Notes: a model not told the origin generated them from the sequence alone. Shown: positions 8,828 to 17,765, counted from the stretch's first letter. The stretch is 64,000 nt of DNA from Streptomyces europaeiscabiei (GCF_036346855.1 NZ_CP107841.1:7506001-7570000), one strand, 5' to 3'. A program made the numbers and translations.

Positions 8828-10720
8828 ATGCCCCTCACGCTCGCCTCGCTCGTCCACCACTCCGCGCTCAAGCTGACCGTGCGGGCGGGCGAGGACCGTC
8901 TGGACGTGCCGGTGCGCTGGGCGCACGCCAGTGAGCTCGCCGATCCCGTGCCGTACATGGAGGGCGGGGAGCTGCTGCTGATCACCGCGCTCAAGCTGGA
9001 CGCGGAGGATCCGGAGGCGATGCGCCGCTATGTACGGCGGTTGGTGGGCGCCGGGGTCGTCGGGCTCGGCTTCGCCGTCGGGGTGCACTACGAGCGCATC
9101 CCCGAGGCGCTCGTCGCCGCGGCGCAGGGGGAGGGGCTGCCCCTGCTGGAAGTGCCCCGGCGTACGCCCTTCCTCGCCATCAGCAAGGCGGTGTCGGCCG
9201 CCATCGCCGCCGAGCAGTACCGGGTGGTCACGGCGGGGTTCGCCGCGCAGCGGGAACTCACCAGGCAGGCGTTGACCGGTGGCCCCGAGGGGCTGCTCGG
9301 CTCGCTCGCCACGCAGGTCGACGGATGGGCTGCCCTGTACGACGCCTCCGGTGCGGTCGTCGCGGTGGCGCCCGACTGGGCGGAGCGGAGGGCCGGGCGG
9401 CTCACCGCCGACGTCGAACGGCTACGGGACCGGCCCGCGCCGGCCAGCGCGGTCGTGGGCGGCGAGGACCGCGTCGAACTGCACTCCCTGGGTGCGGGGC
9501 GCCGGGCCCGTGCCGCCCTGGCCGTCGGCACGGCGGCGGCTCTCGGCACGGCCGAGCGGTACGCCGTCCACTCCGCGATCGCCCTGCTGACGCTCACGAC
9601 GGAACGGTCGCGTGCGTTGCACGCCGCCGAGCAGCGGATCGGCGCAGCCGTGCTGCGCATGCTGCTGGCCGGGGAGTGCGACCACGCGCGCGCCGTCGCC
9701 GGGGATCTGTGCGGGGAGCTGCTGGACGCCCCGTTCCGGCTGGTCCTCGCGGAGTCCGCCTCGGCGTCCGCGGCGCGGGCACGGGTGGAGGGGGCGGCGG
9801 CCGGGGCCGGTGGAGCGGCTGGGGCCGCGAGTCCGGCCAGGGGCGGGAACGCCGCCGGGGCCCGGGTCGGGGCCGGGGTCCGTTCAGGGGTGGGGGGCGG
9901 GCAGGCCTCCGGGTCCGGGGCTGTGGCCGGGTCGGGGAGCGGGTCCGGGCCCGGTGCCGGGGCTGTGGAAGGTGGGCGGTCGGGGGTCGGCGGGTCGGTG
10001 TCCGTCGGCTCGGTGTCCGTCGGCTCGGTGTCCGTCGGCTCGGGTGGTGATCTGCTCGGGCAGCTCGTCGAGGTGGTGGAGGCCGCTGCCGCGCGGGCCG
10101 GGGAGGCCGTGCTCGTCGTTCCCGACGGGGAGCGGCTCGTCATACTCGCCGTGGACGGGGGTGCGGCGGTCGCCGCGTGCGGGGAGTTCGCGGTGGCGTT
10201 GGAGACGTCGCGGGCGGCCGGACGGGATCCGGGGGCCGTCGCCGCCCCCACGTCCGTGGCCGTCCCCGTATCCGTCTCCGCCGAGGAGGAGGAACTCGTC
10301 GTCGGGCTGTCCGCGCCCGCCGGGCCGATCGCGGCCGCCGCCGCGTACAAGCAGGCCGAGCAGGCGCTGTCCGTGGCCCGGCGGCGTGGGCGGTGTCTGG
10401 TCGAGCACGAGGAGCTGGCCGCCGGGTCCGTGCTGCCGCTGCTCGGTGACGACGCGGTGCGGGCCTTCGCCGACAGTCTGCTTCGGCCGCTGCGTGAACA
10501 CGACGCGACCGGGCGGGGGGATCTGGTCGCCTCGTTGCGGGCGTGGTTGTCCCGGCACGGGCAGTGGGATGCGGCTGCCGCCGATCTGGGGGTTCACCGG
10601 CACACCCTGCGTTACCGGATGCGGCGTGTGGAGGAGATCGTGGGGCGTTCGCTGGACGATCCCGATGCGCGGATGGAGCTGTGGCTGGCGTTGAAGGCTA
10701 CGGCTGCGGCGGGGGAATAG
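8828..10720 (+). CDS. PucR-family transcriptional regulator with a long Gly/Ala/Val linker
   Basis: DNA-binding activator/repressor of the PucR type, 630 aa. The N-terminal PucR ligand domain (about residues 5-130) starts LASLVHHSALKLTVRAGE and has the ELLLITALKL core. A GAF/GGDEF-like middle domain follows, then an HTH at the C-terminus (about residues 575-625: WDAAAADLGVHRHTLRYRMRRVEE). Between them, roughly residues 310-410, is a low-complexity linker of Gly, Ala, Ser and Val, including three exact SVSVG repeats; such a long one is unusual for the family. ATG 8828 has AAGG upstream. PucR proteins commonly control amine, purine or GABA catabolism, and this one sits between gabT and an aldehyde dehydrogenase, which it probably regulates. 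Confidence 0.88.
   Translation: MPLTLASLVHHSALKLTVRAGEDRLDVPVRWAHASELADPVPYMEGGELLLITALKLDAEDPEAMRRYVRRLVGAGVVGLGFAVGVHYERIPEALVAAAQGEGLPLLEVPRRTPFLAISKAVSAAIAAEQYRVVTAGFAAQRELTRQALTGGPEGLLGSLATQVDGWAALYDASGAVVAVAPDWAERRAGRLTADVERLRDRPAPASAVVGGEDRVELHSLGAGRRARAALAVGTAAALGTAERYAVHSAIALLTLTTERSRALHAAEQRIGAAVLRMLLAGECDHARAVAGDLCGELLDAPFRLVLAESASASAARARVEGAAAGAGGAAGAASPARGGNAAGARVGAGVRSGVGGGQASGSGAVAGSGSGSGPGAGAVEGGRSGVGGSVSVGSVSVGSVSVGSGGDLLGQLVEVVEAAAARAGEAVLVVPDGERLVILAVDGGAAVAACGEFAVALETSRAAGRDPGAVAAPTSVAVPVSVSAEEEELVVGLSAPAGPIAAAAAYKQAEQALSVARRRGRCLVEHEELAAGSVLPLLGDDAVRAFADSLLRPLREHDATGRGDLVASLRAWLSRHGQWDAAAADLGVHRHTLRYRMRRVEEIVGRSLDDPDARMELWLALKATAAAGE
9995..10039 (+). repeat. 3 x 15-nt exact tandem repeat inside the PucR gene
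   Basis: TCGGTGTCCGTCGGC repeats three times without a mismatch, in frame, encoding SVSVG three times in the interdomain linker. The exactness at DNA level points to recent slippage. Confidence 0.9.
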
Positions 10721-10811
10721 GGGGCTTCCTTCGCCCCCGCCGCCCCTACCCGTCCCATCCTCAAGGGCGGTGCCCCTTCGACCCCCGGCCGCGGGTCCGT
10801 CGTGGTTGCTC

Positions 10812-10996
10812 GCGCAGTTCCCCGCGCCCCTGAAAAGCAGGGGCTGCGCCCCGTGCTTTTCGGCCCGCAGGACCGATGCCTTTCAGGCCTGCGGGGCCTG
10901 GTCCTTCAGGCCCGCAGAGCCCAGCCCTTCAGGCCCGCAGAGCCCGGCCCTTCAAGGGCGTGGGGCCCGGCCCTTCAGGGGCGCGGGGAACTGCGC
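10812..10996. repeat. Streptomyces-type long inverted repeat (family A), with expanded centre
   Basis: The 22-nt arm at 10812-10833 (core CAGTTCCCCGCGCCCC) is perfectly complementary to 10975-10996. Together they can form a large cruciform or terminator in the 438-bp gap between pucR and the aldehyde dehydrogenase gene. The loop is expanded by a tandem array (separate entry). Another copy lies at 19864-19958. I see no gene in 10721-11158. Confidence 0.85.
10874..10988 (+). repeat. five-unit 23-nt tandem array
   Basis: Units start at 10874, 10897, 10920, 10943 and 10966, each around the core CCTTCAGGCCCGCAG or CCTTCAGGGGCGCGG. The last unit merges with the right arm of the surrounding inverted repeat, so the array appears to have grown out of that arm. 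Confidence 0.8.
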
Positions 10997-11158
10997 CGGC
11001 AGCCTCCACCGGATCCGCACCCGGCGACTCACCCCTCCAATCCGGCGCAACCCCTGCCCGCACTCATACGTGCCGGACAAGCGACCCCCCGTCGCCCCGG
11101 CCCTACCGTGGAGCCGGAAGCCGACAATGTGTTACCCACCGAAGGGCCGGGATCGACT

Positions 11159-12610
11159 ATGACCGCCACCCACGCCTTCTGGCTCGCCGGCCGTCAGGCC
11201 ACCGGTGAGACCACGTTCGATGTGACGTCGCCCTGGGACGGCCGCCTGGTCGGCAGGGTGAGCGTGCCGACGGACGAGCAGGTCGAAGAGGCCGTGGCCG
11301 CCGCGTACGCCGTGCGGGACGAGTTCGCGGCGACGCCGGCGCATGTGCGGGCCGCCGTTCTCGACCACGTCAGCAGGAGTCTCGTCGAGCGGACCGAGGA
11401 GATCGCGCAGCTGATCTCCGCCGAGAACGGCAAGCCGATCAAGTGGGCGCGGGGCGAGGTCGGCCGGGCGGTGTCCGTGTTCCGGTTCGCGGCCGAGGAG
11501 GCCCGGCGGTTCAACGGCGGCGAGGCGCAGCGGCTCGACACCGACCTGGGCGGACAGGGGCGGCTCGCCCTCACGCGCCGCTTCCCCAAGGGCGTCGTCC
11601 TCGGTATCGCGCCCTTCAACTTCCCGCTCAACCTCTGCGCCCACAAGATCGCCCCGGCGATCGCGGCCGGTGTACCGATCGTCCTGAAGCCCGCCCCGGC
11701 CACCCCTCTCTCCGGTCTCGTCATCGGCGACCTGCTCGCGGAGGCCGCGACCGCGCTCCCCGCCGGGTCCTGGAGCATCCTCCCCGTCGCCAACGACCGT
11801 ATGCCCGCCCTCGTCCAGGACGAGCGGCTGCCCGTGATCTCCTTCACCGGGTCCGAGAAGGTCGGCTACGCGATCATGGACTCGGCGCCGCGCAAGCACT
11901 GCACGCTGGAGCTGGGCGGCAACGGCGCGGCGGTCGTGCTCGCCGACTACGCGAGCGACGAGGACCTCGACTGGGCCGCCGGCCGCATCGCGACCTTCTC
12001 GAACTACCAGGGCGGCCAGTCCTGCATCTCCGTGCAGCGGGTGATCGCGGACGCTTCCGTGTACGACCGGCTGCTGCCCCGCATCGTCGCCGCGGTCGAG
12101 GCGCAGGTGACCGGCGACCCGTCCGACGGCGCGACCGACGTGGGGCCGCTGGTCAGCGAGGACGCCGCCAAGCGGGTCGAGACGTGGGTCCAGGAGGCGG
12201 TCGACGCCGGGGCCGCCCTGCTCACCGGCGGCAAGCGAGACGGCGCCTCGTACGCGCCGACCGTCCTCGCCGACGTACCCGCCGACGTGACGATCTCCTG
12301 CGAGGAGGTCTTCGGGCCCGTCCTCACCGTGCGGAAGGTGGAGGGGGAGGCCGAGGCCTTCGCCGCTGTCAACGACTCCAAGTACGGCCTCCAGGCGGGC
12401 GTCTTCACCCACGACCTGCAGACCGCCTTCCGCGCCCACCGTGCGCTTGAGGTCGGCGGCGTGGTCATCGGTGACGTGCCGTCCTACCGCGCCGACCAGA
12501 TGCCGTACGGCGGGGCCAAGCAATCCGGTGTGGGGCGTGAGGGTGTGCGCTTCGCCATGGACGACTACACCTACGAGCGGGTGATGGTCCTGACAGGGCT
12601 CCAGCTCTGA
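11159..12610 (+). CDS. NAD(P)-dependent aldehyde dehydrogenase
   Basis: Aldehyde dehydrogenase superfamily, 483 aa, full length. The catalytic Cys is in the QGGQSC motif at about residue 289, the general-base Glu is in LELGGNG, and the cofactor-binding FTGS and IAPFNFPLN motifs are intact; the C-terminal GPVL and GVGREG motifs are present. ATG 11159 was chosen by homology; the frame is open upstream through the repeat region, which is not coding. With GABA aminotransferase nearby, the likely substrates are succinate semialdehyde or gamma-aminobutyraldehyde, but the active-site motif does not fix this. A strong stem-loop follows the stop. Transcribed alone; PucR is encoded 440 bp upstream. Confidence 0.9.
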   Translation: MTATHAFWLAGRQATGETTFDVTSPWDGRLVGRVSVPTDEQVEEAVAAAYAVRDEFAATPAHVRAAVLDHVSRSLVERTEEIAQLISAENGKPIKWARGEVGRAVSVFRFAAEEARRFNGGEAQRLDTDLGGQGRLALTRRFPKGVVLGIAPFNFPLNLCAHKIAPAIAAGVPIVLKPAPATPLSGLVIGDLLAEAATALPAGSWSILPVANDRMPALVQDERLPVISFTGSEKVGYAIMDSAPRKHCTLELGGNGAAVVLADYASDEDLDWAAGRIATFSNYQGGQSCISVQRVIADASVYDRLLPRIVAAVEAQVTGDPSDGATDVGPLVSEDAAKRVETWVQEAVDAGAALLTGGKRDGASYAPTVLADVPADVTISCEEVFGPVLTVRKVEGEAEAFAAVNDSKYGLQAGVFTHDLQTAFRAHRALEVGGVVIGDVPSYRADQMPYGGAKQSGVGREGVRFAMDDYTYERVMVLTGLQL

Positions 12611-12611
12611 G

Positions 12612-12697
12612 GATCTCCGGATTTCCGGCTCTGAGCACCTGAGCATCTGAGATCGAGCATCTGAGGATCTCCGGATCTCCGGATCTTCCGGCAGTTC
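12612..12697 (+). repeat. degenerate micro-repeats behind the aldehyde dehydrogenase gene
   Basis: GAGGATCTCCGGAT and GAGCATCTGAG motifs recur several times in about 85 nt, giving an imperfect tandem structure between the stop codon and the terminator. Confidence 0.6.
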
Positions 12698-12757
12698 CTG
12701 GTGACCTCTAGCTTGTGACAATCATTTTCATGTATTCTGGGGTCAGATCCCGGGATG

Positions 12758-12797
12758 AAGGGGCCCGGCACCGATGCCTTCCGGTGCCGGGCCCCTT
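12758..12797. terminator. strong bidirectional stem-loop terminator
   Basis: A 15-bp perfect stem (AAGGGGCCCGGCACC paired with its complement) and a 10-nt loop, lying between the convergent aldehyde dehydrogenase (+) and GH3 (-) genes. Confidence 0.85.
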
Positions 12798-12822
12798 CTG
12801 TGTGTCGGCCTGTTCCGGACCC

Positions 12823-15702
12823 TCAACCGGAGAAGCCGACGTGCGCCAGCCGCAGCGGGCCGCGCAGGCTGAGATGGACGTCGTGGACGCCGGCCGCCGA
12901 GACGGCGGCACGCAGGGTCGTGTACGTGTACGAGTCCGCGGTGGGCGTGCCGAGCGTGAGGGTCGCCAGCACCGGGCCGCCGACGAGCGAGAACTCGACG
13001 CTCCCCTCGCCCGCCACCTCCACCGTCATCTCGGTGACACCCGCCCCGAAGTCGCAGCGGCGGAAGAGCAGTTCGCCCGGCCCGCCCGAGCCCTCCGGCT
13101 CTCCTGGCGCGCCGCCCGCCGGCACCACCGCGTCGCCCGACACCTTCGCACGGTCGACGATCGCCGTGCCGCGCTGCTCGTCGAAGTCCGCCGCGTTCAG
13201 GCCGTGGGTCACGACCGGGCGCGGGGTGACCGGCTCGCCCTCGACGGTGACGGTCGTACGCAGACGGATGTCCTCGCTCGACGCGCCGGCCAGCAGTTCG
13301 TACGCGCCCGGTTCCAGATGCCAGGTGCCGTGTGCCACGTCCCAGAACTCCAGGACGGAGAGCGGGAGCCGGAAGGTCAGCTCCGTCGAGGCGCCGGGGG
13401 CGAGGGTGACGCGGCGGTGGCCTGCCAGCTCGCGGCGGGGGCGCGGGACCGACGGGTCCTCGGCGCGGACGTAGAGCTGGGCGACCTCGTCGGCGGTCAC
13501 CGCGCCCGTGTTGGTGACGTCGAAGGAGACCGTCAGCTCACCGTCACCCATGTGGGTGACCAGGTTTCCGTACGCGAACTCCGCGTACGACAGGCCGTGG
13601 CCGAACGGGAACAGCGGGGTGCCCTCGAAGTAGAGGTACGTCTGACGGGCGCCGATCACGTCGTAGTCGAGCAGGTCGGGAAGGTCCGCGTCGGCCGCGT
13701 ACCAGGTCTGCGGGAGGCGGCCCGCGGGGGAGACGTCACCGGCGAGGACCCGGGCCAGGGCGGTGCCCGCGGCCTGGCCGCCGTGCGCGGTCCACAGGAC
13801 GGCGGGCAGGTCGGCGGGGTCGACGGCGTACGGGTAGGCCGAGACCAGGACCAGCGCGGTGTTGGGGTTGGCGGCGCGGGCCGCGCGCAGCAGGCGCTCC
13901 TGGTGGGCGGGGAGCGCGAGAGTCGTACGGTCCTCGGTCTCGCGGCCGTTGATGTGCGGGTCGTTGCCCGCGACCACGAGGACCACGTCGGCCTCGGCGG
14001 CCACCCTGGTCACGGCCTCCTCGCCGGGCTGCACCACCATGAGCTCGAAGGTTTCCGGATTCTCGTCGGCAACCTTCACGCCGTCGGCGTCGACAGTGAC
14101 GTACCGGCCTGTCCCTGTGTGCTTGAGGAGGTGACCGTTCCCGTGGGACTCGGAGGGCTCCAGGCGGAAGGTCTCCTGGACGATCCAGCCGCCCGGCTGA
14201 TCGGCCGAGGCGCGCAGATATCCGTCGTCGGCGACCGAGAGGTAGCGGCCGTCCGGTGCCCGGAAGGTGTGCACGCCCTCGCCCCAGTCGACGAGTGCCA
14301 GCTCGGTGCCGTGCGCGTCAGTGGTGAGCGGCGACAGGTCGGTGCGGCCGGCCAGGAGCGCCGGATCGAGCGCCCCCTGGGCGCCGCGTACCTCGTCGGC
14401 GGCCTCGGCCGCCTCGGGGACGGACACGAACGCGCCGGTGGACAGCGCCCTGAGGCGTACGCGGTCCACGCCCTCGGCGAACGTCACGCGCTCGGCACCG
14501 AAGCGGTCGTACAGGCCTTCGAGCGGGGTGGAGCGGTGGATGAGGGTGCCGCTGTACCAGTCGAGCTTGCACTCGTCGGCGAGCAGGCCGACGACGGCGA
14601 TCCGGGTGTCGGCCGGGAGCGGCAGCAGACCGCCCTCGTTCTTCAGCAGGACGACCGCCTGCTCGGCGGCCTCCTGGGCGAGGGCGCGGTGGGCCGGGGT
14701 GTCGAAGTCCTTGAGGTCGGCGTACGGGTCGGACCCGGGGTCGAACTCGCCGAGGCGGAAGCGGACCGAGAGCTGGCGGCGGACCGCGCCGTCGATGTCG
14801 TCCCAGGTCAGCAGGGATTGGGCCAGGGCGCCCCGGATTCGTCCGATCATCGTCGAACTCTCCGTGCCGTGGTCGGTGAAGCTGTCGACGCCGGCGCGCA
14901 GCGAGGCGGCGGTCGCCTCCTCGTGGGTGTCGAAGTAGTGCTCGGAGTCGACCAGGTTCGACGGCGCGCCCGCGTCCGAGCAGACCAGCAGGTGTTCGTC
15001 GGTCCAGGTGCGCAGCTGGTCGGCCAGGTAGGGCGAGACGTGGTTGGGGCGGCCGTTGACCAGGTTGTACGCGGGCATGACACCGGCCACCGCGCCCGCC
15101 TCGACGGTCTCGCGGAAGGCGCGCAGGTCGTACTCGTGCAGGACGCGGGGACGGACCGAGGAGGACGTGACGGAGCGGTCGGTCTCGTTGTTGTGCGCCA
15201 GCCAGTGCTTCAGCACGGGGGCGGTGCGCCAGAACGTGGGGTGGTCGCCGCGCAGGCCGCGGGTGTACGCGGTCGCGATCGCCGAGGTCAGTTTGGCGTC
15301 CTCGGAGTAGCCCTCCTCGTTGCGGCCCCACAGGGGGTGGCGCAGCAGGTTGACCGTGGGGGACCAGACGTTGAGGCCGACGCGGTCGTCGCGCGCCCGC
15401 ATCGCGCGGGTCTCGGTGGAGACGGCCTCGCCGACGCGGCGGACGAGGTCGTCGTTCCAGGTCGCGCCGAGCCCCACGGCCTGCGGGAACACCGTCGCGG
15501 GACCCATCCAGGCCACCCCGTGCAAGGCCTCCTGGCCGGTACGGAAGGCGGCCACCCCGAGACGGTCGACGGCGGGCGCGAACTGGTGCAGGAACGCGAC
15601 CTTCTCGTCCGGACCGAGCCGCTGGAGCAGGTCGTCGATGCGCTTCGCGAGTGGCAGCTGCGGATCGCGGAAAGGCGGCGTGGGCGTCGTCTGTGCGGTC
15701 AC
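12823..15702 (-). CDS. GH3 beta-glucosidase with inserted beta-trefoil-like domain
   Basis: Cytoplasmic (no signal peptide) family 3 glycoside hydrolase, 959 aa, probably removing beta-glucosyl units from imported xyloglucan oligosaccharides. The nucleophile Asp is in VCSDAGAPS (about residue 244). The C-terminal alpha/beta domain carries the acid-base region GRETEDRTTLALP, and an FnIII-like domain begins after PLFPFGHGLSY. At about residues 445-560, where many GH3 enzymes have PA14, there is instead a Gly/Asp-rich repeat resembling a fascin/ricin-like trefoil (FRAPDGRYLSV, HTGTGRYVTVDADG). GTG 15702 has AAAGGG upstream; the longer frame to 15759 would run through the operator and promoter, so it is rejected. 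Reads from a promoter with an overlapping LacI-type operator. Confidence 0.9.
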   Translation of the reverse strand: MTAQTTPTPPFRDPQLPLAKRIDDLLQRLGPDEKVAFLHQFAPAVDRLGVAAFRTGQEALHGVAWMGPATVFPQAVGLGATWNDDLVRRVGEAVSTETRAMRARDDRVGLNVWSPTVNLLRHPLWGRNEEGYSEDAKLTSAIATAYTRGLRGDHPTFWRTAPVLKHWLAHNNETDRSVTSSSVRPRVLHEYDLRAFRETVEAGAVAGVMPAYNLVNGRPNHVSPYLADQLRTWTDEHLLVCSDAGAPSNLVDSEHYFDTHEEATAASLRAGVDSFTDHGTESSTMIGRIRGALAQSLLTWDDIDGAVRRQLSVRFRLGEFDPGSDPYADLKDFDTPAHRALAQEAAEQAVVLLKNEGGLLPLPADTRIAVVGLLADECKLDWYSGTLIHRSTPLEGLYDRFGAERVTFAEGVDRVRLRALSTGAFVSVPEAAEAADEVRGAQGALDPALLAGRTDLSPLTTDAHGTELALVDWGEGVHTFRAPDGRYLSVADDGYLRASADQPGGWIVQETFRLEPSESHGNGHLLKHTGTGRYVTVDADGVKVADENPETFELMVVQPGEEAVTRVAAEADVVLVVAGNDPHINGRETEDRTTLALPAHQERLLRAARAANPNTALVLVSAYPYAVDPADLPAVLWTAHGGQAAGTALARVLAGDVSPAGRLPQTWYAADADLPDLLDYDVIGARQTYLYFEGTPLFPFGHGLSYAEFAYGNLVTHMGDGELTVSFDVTNTGAVTADEVAQLYVRAEDPSVPRPRRELAGHRRVTLAPGASTELTFRLPLSVLEFWDVAHGTWHLEPGAYELLAGASSEDIRLRTTVTVEGEPVTPRPVVTHGLNAADFDEQRGTAIVDRAKVSGDAVVPAGGAPGEPEGSGGPGELLFRRCDFGAGVTEMTVEVAGEGSVEFSLVGGPVLATLTLGTPTADSYTYTTLRAAVSAAGVHDVHLSLRGPLRLAHVGFSG

Positions 15703-15738
15703 GTGGGGATCCCTTTGCGGTGGAGCGGCGAGGCGCTT

Positions 15739-15752
15739 TCGAAGCGCTTCGA
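15739..15752. promoter_or_regulatory. LacI-type operator O1 (GH3 gene)
   Basis: Perfect palindrome TCGAAGCGCTTCGA directly downstream of the predicted -10 of the GH3 promoter, where a bound repressor would block transcription. Identical copies lie at 15933 and 41580. Confidence 0.85.
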
Positions 15753-15781
15753 TGCTCATTCGACCGTGGGGTGGGTGTCAA
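15753..15781 (-). promoter_or_regulatory. promoter of the GH3 gene
   Basis: Reverse-strand TTGACA (15781-15776), 17-nt spacer, then TGAGCA, immediately followed by operator O1. The -35 is a perfect consensus; the -10 is weak. Confidence 0.6.
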
Positions 15782-15893
15782 GAGACCAAGGCGCAACAGA
15801 TCCGTTTCCCCACCGTCATTCAGGCCGGGATATCGAAGGTCGGAAGGGGTTGCTCCGGTCGTTCGCACCTCCGAGGAATCTGGGAATCGACCC

Positions 15894-15922
15894 TTGTGCA
15901 CCCCCGGTCGTTCACTTAACCT
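15894..15922 (+). promoter_or_regulatory. promoter of the xyloglucan-oligosaccharide importer operon
   Basis: TTGTGC, 17-nt spacer, TAACCT, with the expected transcription start about 5-10 nt before operator O2. The spacing of promoter and operator mirrors that at the GH3 promoter. Confidence 0.6.
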
Positions 15923-15932
15923 CGCAGCAACA

Positions 15933-15946
15933 TCGAAGCGCTTCGA
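15933..15946. promoter_or_regulatory. LacI-type operator O2 (importer operon)
   Basis: Perfect TCGAAGCGCTTCGA palindrome overlapping the predicted transcription start of the binding-protein gene, 194 bp centre-to-centre from O1 on the other side of this divergent region. Confidence 0.85.
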
Positions 15947-15955
15947 CTGTGGAGG

Positions 15956-15965
15956 GAAACGCTTC
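15956..15965. promoter_or_regulatory. secondary operator half-site
   Basis: GAAACGCTTC, one base off the GAAGCGCTTC core, centred 21 bp (two helical turns) from O2, so it could be bound cooperatively on the same DNA face. Confidence 0.5.
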
Positions 15966-16079
15966 GCGTGCTCACCTCCCTCCGATGATCATCGCTTCAG
16001 CACAGCCAGTTCTACTCAAGACACCGCAGCCGACGGCCACCGCCGGGTGTCCTGGTGTGCGCCATGAAGGGTTGACGCA

Positions 16080-17765
16080 ATGACGCCGAACTCCGCCACC
16101 TCCGCCGCGCCCAGCCGGAGAAGCTTCCTCGCCTCCACGGCGGTCGCCGCCGCCGTAGTGGCGGGGGGTGTGCCGCTGCTGTCCGCCTGCGGCGGCTCGC
16201 AGGAAGGCCGCAAGGAGGGCACGACGTCGGGCAAGGACGCGCAGAAGATCCTTCCGACGTTCGTCGCGTCGAGCGTCGTGGCGCCCGACATCCCGGCTAA
16301 GAACGGCGCACCCGCCGGCTTCACCAAGGCGATCCCCACGGCCGACCTGAAGACCTCGGTCCCGAAGAAGCTGGGCAGCGGCGGCAAGCTGAAGGTCATG
16401 TCCCCGTTCTGGGGGACGCCGCCGAAGGGCGACAACCCGTACTACACGGCGATGAACGAGGCCGCGGGCGTCGAGGTGACCTGGCAGAACCAGGACGGCG
16501 TCACCTACGACCAGAAGCTCGGCGCGGTCCTCGCCTCCAGCGACATCCCCGACGTCGTGGTCGTCCCCGCCTGGAACCTGATGGGCCGGATACCCAGCGC
16601 CATCAACGCCAAGTTCGCCGACCTCGGCCCGTACCTCTCCGGCGACAAGGTCAAGGAGTACCCGAACCTCGCGGCCGTTCCCACCGAGGCCTGGCAACGC
16701 GGCATCTTCGGCGGGCAGTTGCGCGCGATTCCCATGCCCGCCCCGTACGTCACGGGCATCGCGCCCATGTACCGCAAGGACCTCTTCGAGAAGAACGGCT
16801 ACGACGTTCCGACGAGCCCGGACGCGTTCCTGTCCTGGGCGAAGGAGGCCACCGACGCGAAGTCCAAGCTCTGGGCCTGCGACGACATGAAGTGGGCGGC
16901 GCTCCACATCTACGGCGTCTTCCCCGGTGGCGACAAGGCGCTGTGGTGGAACATGGTCGACGGCAAGCTCGTCAACCGCGTCGAGACCGACGAGTACCTG
17001 GAAGCCCTGGAATGGACGCGCAAGCTCTACGCCGCGGGCGTGGTCCACCCGGACGCCCTCAACGTCAAGGCCGGAGGCAACGCGGGCAACCGGTTCACCG
17101 CCGGGGAGGTGCTGGTCTACAGCCAGAACATCTCCGACTGGTGGGGGAAGACGGCCGAACAGCGCACCCAGAACCCCGACTTCGAGATGGCCGCGTTCGA
17201 CTACTTCGGCGCCGACGGCGGCGACCCCACCCTCTGGGCGGACCAGCCGGCCGGCATCTTCACCTTCATCAGCAAGAAGGCGAGCGCACAACAGATCAAG
17301 GACTTCCTCGCACTCTGCAACTACTGCGCCGCGCCCTACGGCACCAAGGAGTTCATGCTCACCGCGTACGGCGTCGAGGGCACGGACTACGAGACCAAGA
17401 AGGGTCTGCCGGTCAAGACCACCCAGGGCATCAACGAGGTCAACAGCGCCTACGACCTCACCGGCAACCCAGCCCCGTACGTCGCCTACGTCGATCTGCC
17501 CGAGGTCACCAAGGGCATCGTCGAGTGGCAGCAGCGCATGGGTGCCTTCACCAAGAAGACCTCTTTCTTCGGGCTGACCGTCACCGAACCCAACCGCTGG
17601 GCCAACCTCGCCGACAACTTCGAGCAGTTGGAGGACGACATCGTGCGCGGCCGCAAGAAGATCAGCGACATGCAGCAGGCGGTGACCGACTGGAAGAGCA
17701 AGGGCGGCGACGACCTGCGCGACTGGTACAAGAAGCTGCTCGACGACACCGGTTCGGCGAACTGA
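16080..17765 (+). CDS. extracellular oligosaccharide-binding lipoprotein (LplA type)
   Basis: Solute-binding protein of a carbohydrate ABC importer, 561 aa, exported and lipid-anchored. The N-terminus has a Tat motif (SRRSFLAS) and a lipobox (LLSAC), with the lipidated Cys at about residue 37. The mature part begins with a Gly/Ser/Lys-rich tether, then a family-1-like extracellular binding fold with many Trp and Tyr (WGTPPKGDNPYYTAMNEAAG, WADQPAGIFTF), as expected for large oligosaccharide ligands. ATG 16080 has AAGGGT upstream. First gene of a three-gene operon with two permeases. Given the neighbouring GH74, GH42, GH3 and GH12 genes, xyloglucan oligosaccharides are the likely cargo (inference). 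Confidence 0.88.
   Translation: MTPNSATSAAPSRRSFLASTAVAAAVVAGGVPLLSACGGSQEGRKEGTTSGKDAQKILPTFVASSVVAPDIPAKNGAPAGFTKAIPTADLKTSVPKKLGSGGKLKVMSPFWGTPPKGDNPYYTAMNEAAGVEVTWQNQDGVTYDQKLGAVLASSDIPDVVVVPAWNLMGRIPSAINAKFADLGPYLSGDKVKEYPNLAAVPTEAWQRGIFGGQLRAIPMPAPYVTGIAPMYRKDLFEKNGYDVPTSPDAFLSWAKEATDAKSKLWACDDMKWAALHIYGVFPGGDKALWWNMVDGKLVNRVETDEYLEALEWTRKLYAAGVVHPDALNVKAGGNAGNRFTAGEVLVYSQNISDWWGKTAEQRTQNPDFEMAAFDYFGADGGDPTLWADQPAGIFTFISKKASAQQIKDFLALCNYCAAPYGTKEFMLTAYGVEGTDYETKKGLPVKTTQGINEVNSAYDLTGNPAPYVAYVDLPEVTKGIVEWQQRMGAFTKKTSFFGLTVTEPNRWANLADNFEQLEDDIVRGRKKISDMQQAVTDWKSKGGDDLRDWYKKLLDDTGSAN

Noticed and set aside
15703..15759. Upstream extension of the GH3 gene to 15759
   Set aside because: Would place the -10 region and operator inside the gene; GTG 15702 has its own Shine-Dalgarno.
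12715..16083. Forward open frame antisense to the GH3 gene
   Set aside because: Crosses a terminator, two operators and the promoter region; the GH3 frame on the other strand has all catalytic motifs.
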